A DNA stretch of 64,000 nt from Phascolarctos cinereus (lineage: Eukaryota; Chordata; Mammalia; Diprotodontia; Phascolarctidae), in assembly GCF_002099425.1 (NCBI RefSeq), contig NW_018343954.1, positions 17,888,501-17,952,500 on the forward strand. The letters are read 5' to 3'. This document shows positions 60,672-64,000 of this stretch, piece by piece. The notes under the pieces were generated by a model that had not been told where the DNA came from, searched no databases, and worked only from the letters and a program-made list of their open reading frames with translations. The translations under genes were made by a program, and so were the position numbers. The number at the start of each line of letters is the position of its first letter. The stretch's first letter is position 1.

Positions 60672-60763
60672 GTTTTTCCCTAATAGTATTTTTTCCAAGT
60701 ACATTTAAAGATAGTTATCAACATTCATTTTACTTAAAATTTTGAGTTCCAAATTTCTTTTTT

Positions 60764-60840
<77 letters not shown>

Positions 60841-61608
60841 TCCTTTCCCTCCCTTCCTCTGAAAAAGATTAAACAATCTGATATAGGTTATACATATTAA
60901 ACATAGTTTAACTTCTATAACTCATGTTATAGAAGAAGAATCAGGAAAAAGGGAAAAACCATGAGAAAGGGGGAAAAAGTGAAAACAGTGTGCTTTGATC
61001 TGCATTCAAACTCCAAAATTCTTTCTCTGGATGTGGTTAGCATTTTCACTCATGAGTCTTTTGAAATTGTCTTGTATCATTGTATTGCTGAGAAGAGATA
61101 AGTCTATCATAGCTAATCATCACACAATGTGGCTATTGATGTGTACAATGTTCCCTTGGTTCCACTCACTTCACTCAGCATCTGTTCATGTAAGTCTTTC
61201 CAGGTTTTTCTGAAATCCACTTGCTCATTATTTCTTATAGGACATTAGTATTCCATTACATTCATATACCATAACTTGTTCAGCATTCCCCAGTTGATGG
61301 ACATCCCCTCAATTTCCAATTCTGTGCCACCACAAAAAGAGCTGCTATTAATATTTTTGTACATGTGGACCCTTTTTGCTTTTTTATGATCTCTTTGGGA
61401 TACAGACCTAGCTGTGATATTGCTGGATCAAAGAGTAGGCATAGTTTTATAACCTCTTGGGCATAGTTCCAAATTGCACTCCAGAATGGCTGAATCAGTT
61501 CACAACTCCACCAACAATGAATGAGTGTTCCAATTTTCCCACTTCTCCAACATTTATTATTTTACTTTTCTGTCATATTAGCCAATCTGATAAGTGTGAG
61601 GTGGTATG
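60672..61608 (-). mobile_element. L1 LINE 3' end, 5'-truncated, with expanded (CT)n
   Basis: Minus-strand L1 3' UTR and ORF2 tail: ttgagttccaaatttctttt, then acaatctgatataggttata, then ttctttctctggatgtggtt, then cagttgatggacatcccctc. It stops abruptly at 61608 (gtgaggtggta). The 3' UTR purine tract has become a pure (CT)n run at 60763-60842 on the plus strand. Confidence 0.88.
60763..60842. repeat. (CT)n microsatellite inside L1 3' UTR
   Basis: About 40 CT units with one TGTC interruption, at the position of the L1 polypurine tract. Confidence 0.97.
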
Positions 61609-62560
61609 TTTCTTCTTGAAATACTTTTTACTGGAAGACGAAAGACTGAGTTTTAAAGGGAGAAGACAAAGCAATTTGAAGCTGTTTCTGAATTAACTCT
61701 TTTGTTAGTGTTGAACGTCATTTAACTGAATAGAGAAACTATACCATCAATGATTCTCAGTTAACTCGGGGAGTAGGAAAATCATCCTAAGATCCTTTAG
61801 TGAGAAAAACAACAAGATTCTTTTATCTCAAGGCAGCAATTGGATAGGATGGTGTTATGCTTAGGCTCACAGGGCTTTTATTGCCTACAAATGAGAAGTA
61901 CACACTTTTCTTCATAATAGAAGGGAAAATTAAGATTTAAGCACATAGTTAAGAGTGTGGTGAGAAAAGCACAACAATGAATTTAGATAGCATATTTCCT
62001 TAAAATGCTCTATATGATAATTATATTTATAGCTTATATTTTAAAAGGCCAATTCCAAGTCCTATAATTGATATTATTTAAATCAACCTGTAAGTTAATC
62101 ATTGGATTTTAATTCCCATCTTCCTGTTGCTAAGTCTAGTGTTCAATCCATTGTGCCATCAATCTATCACTAGTGCTTGTAGGCACTTGGGATGTAAATG
62201 CAAAACATGAAACAATTCTTAAACATACAGGGATTTCATTCAACACTCATTAATTAGGCACTGTTGTACCAAAATAGAGAAGTAAGCAACCTCTGTAGGA
62301 CTTGCTGTACAAATCTATTCATATTCAGTGACAGAAAGTATAGACTGATAGGACATAGAGATCATTTTGGACCTGTGATGACAAACTGAAATAGAAATGG
62401 GGGTCAATAAACCATATGTAAACATCCCTGTGGGACACATATTGACTTAGAAAACCATGTATCAATATTATCTATGTAATATTTAAAACTATTTTTTTTA
62501 ACCATCCCTCTAATTGAGGGATTTTAGTCTGGCTGGGATAGGAATGCCCTTAGGCTCTAT
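61609..62560. other. Anonymous sequence
   Basis: A worn MIR-like phrase occurs at 62120-62165 (tctagtgttcaatccattgt). Otherwise nothing is recognised. Confidence 0.38.
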
Positions 62561-62564
62561 TTTT

Positions 62565-62745
62565 AGCAACTCTTAAGTGGACCAATGAAGGTTTTATAAA
62601 TGAGGGCACTGAGAACAAAGGAAGTTCAGGGACTTTGCCAAGGTAGATTATTAAGTAGCAAAACCAAAATTTGATCCCCAGGTCTACTGATTTTAAATCA
62701 ATCATTCTTTCCACTATGGCATCATGGCCATTATATTTATTCTTC
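62565..62745 (-). mobile_element. MIR SINE
   Basis: Minus-strand MIR: ttataaatgagggcactgag, then agggactttgccaaggtaga, then catgg-containing head. Confidence 0.62.
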
Positions 62746-62764
62746 AAATTCAAAAAGATTTCAT

Positions 62765-62868
62765 GTCATGCAGTAGAAAAATCATTGGATGGGTAGTCAG
62801 AGAACAAATTCTATATCTATTATTTATTACCTCAGTGATTTTAGGGAAGACATTCAACTTCCATGCAT
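62765..62868 (+). mobile_element. MIR-like fragment
   Basis: Plus-strand MIR phrases: cagtagaaaaatcattggat and ttacctcagtgattttaggg. Confidence 0.5.
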
Positions 62869-62871
62869 CTC

Positions 62872-63265
62872 AATTCAATTCAATCAACATTTATTAAGCA
62901 TGTACTATATCAATTTGATAAAAATGAAGAGTCCATGCTCTCAAAGAGCTTAAAATCTAATGGAAGTACAGAATACAAAAGGAAACCTAAGGTGGGGAGA
63001 AAGGGGACAACATAAGGTATCTTAGTCCATGAAACTGAAACCAGACAGAGCAGCAAAAATTAAGTGGAGTAAGTTGAGAGATGTGATTCTACCCTCTATA
63101 AAGGAAGACATTGGAAGTTTTGTATTCTGCCCTCTAGAGGAAAGAGAATGCTGAGGGACATGGTGGCAATCAGAGCTTAAGTTAACAGTACAATGGTGAG
63201 ATTAGAAGATATGAACTTGTCCTCCATGGGCATCTTACTCAGAGGAGCTGAATCTAAACAGAATA
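62872..63265 (-). mobile_element. L2-tail-bearing interspersed repeat
   Basis: The left end is the reverse L2/MIR terminus (atcaacatttattaagcatg). The body then continues with agagcttaaaatctaatgga and gtacaatggtgagattagaa, parallel to the copy at 43583-43920. Confidence 0.65.
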
Positions 63266-63279
63266 GTAGTTGTAAAGGG

Positions 63280-63385
63280 GAATGGGAGCCTTAGATTCTT
63301 TATCTGCAAAATGACAGGTTTCAAATATATATGACCTTTAAGGTCTCTTTATGCTCTAGGACTATGATACTATGTTCCTAAAATT
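63280..63385 (+). mobile_element. MIR-like 3' fragment
   Basis: The phrases ttagattctttatctgcaaa and gacctttaaggtctctttat are plus-strand MIR type. Confidence 0.55.
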
Positions 63386-63616
63386 TTCTGTACATGATTA
63401 GTTTAGAGGCAAAGAATTGACACTGGAATTTCATATTTGAATAAGCCTTGGAGATTTCATAAAAAATTTTGGTCACTGCAAAGATTGCAAAGTTCATACC
63501 AACAGTTTCTCAATTTGCCCCAGGATTTCTCAATAAAGAAATCTTTAATGTTGTATTTAGGAACAAATCATCACACTGAATTATCTTTAAAAATATTTTG
63601 GAATGGGATATATTGG
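63386..63616. other. Anonymous sequence
   Basis: A 61-residue open frame (63437-63622) shows no recognised motif. Nothing else is seen. Confidence 0.35.
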
Positions 63617-64000
63617 ATATAGGAGCCAGGATGGTGGAGTGAAAGCAGTGACTTGCTTGAGCTCTCCCCCAAACCCCTCCAAATACCTATAAAAAATGGC
63701 TCTAAACAAATTCTAAAGAAGCAGAACCCACAAAAAGACAGAATGAAACAAATTTCCAGTCCAAGTCAACCTGGATCAGAAAGATATATCTCACCAGGCT
63801 GTAGCGGAGGGCTGTGCAGGTGGGCACGCAGGTCATAGCGAACCCGGAGCAAGCGTCAAAGGACTGAGTTGAGGGCAGGGCTGGTGGTTTCCAGACTCCT
63901 CAATCCATGAATGCCAAAGACAACTTAGAAAGTCAGTGGGAAAAGTATGTTTCTGTGGTGGTGAGAGAGGAGGGGTCTCAGATCTAGTTCCTTGAGAGCA
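63617..64000 (+). mobile_element. L1 5' leader, continuing off the right edge
   Basis: It starts with ataggagccaggatggtgga, like the start of the minus-strand L1 at 2436, and becomes GC-richer with several CpG sites (near 63800-63860). Later phrases (gagctctcccccaaacccct, then atggctctaaacaaattcta) fit a marsupial L1 leader that I recall, but no ORF1 is reached before the edge. An internal promoter is expected from the family. A fossil LTR element with a similar leader cannot be excluded. Confidence 0.62.

Overview
This is a 64 kb stretch of AT-rich vertebrate nuclear DNA with no protein-coding gene, tRNA, rRNA or CRISPR array that I can support. Its repeats point to a marsupial, probably an Australian lineage. 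The evidence is many copies of a Mar1-type SINE (tRNA-like head, CORE-like body, RTE-like tail beginning gttgttgttcag), two copies of a WSINE1-like SINE beginning ggggcagctaggtgg, a BovB-type RTE LINE, marsupial-style L1 elements, and dense old L2, MIR and CR1/L3 debris. I did not see the opossum SINE1_MD type. The species call is inference from recalled family consensuses. No alignment was run, so element boundaries are usually good to about 10-30 bases.

Layout. Bases 1-2436 hold the 5' half of an L1 on the minus strand: 5' leader, a broken ORF1, and the start of ORF2 running off the left edge. From 2.4 to 7.6 kb lie Mar1 copies, an L2 split by younger insertions, and GA/CA microsatellites. 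A 5'-truncated but long L1 on the plus strand (about 7640-11025) carries ORF2 remains and a complete 3' UTR, and is itself interrupted by a 172-bp SINE-like unit with target-site duplications. From 11 to 26 kb the DNA is mostly anonymous, with MIR, L2, CR1/L3 and L1 fragments and a long pyrimidine triplet repeat at 18.2 kb. A BovB-type RTE element (26856-28562, minus) directly abuts an L2. From 29 to 39 kb there are old L1 3' ends, WSINE1, Mar1 and long L2 pieces. From 39 to 47 kb most sequence is anonymous, with one compound (TTA)n(TTG)n repeat. From 47 to 61 kb there are further L1 3' ends, L2, Mar1, CR1/L3 and a small GC-richer island near 51.4-51.9 kb. The right edge (63617-64000) enters the 5' leader of another L1 on the plus strand.

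No genes work together here. The biology visible is retroelement ecology: autonomous LINEs (L1, L2, CR1/L3, BovB/RTE) and the SINEs that share their tails. The window is best read as intergenic or deep intronic DNA. I found no convincing undescribed system. The leads most worth checking are an interspersed repeat I could not name (8489-8660 and 47035-47590), the GC-richer island at 51.4-51.9 kb, and an anonymous block at 39.06-39.93 kb that could be an old solo LTR.
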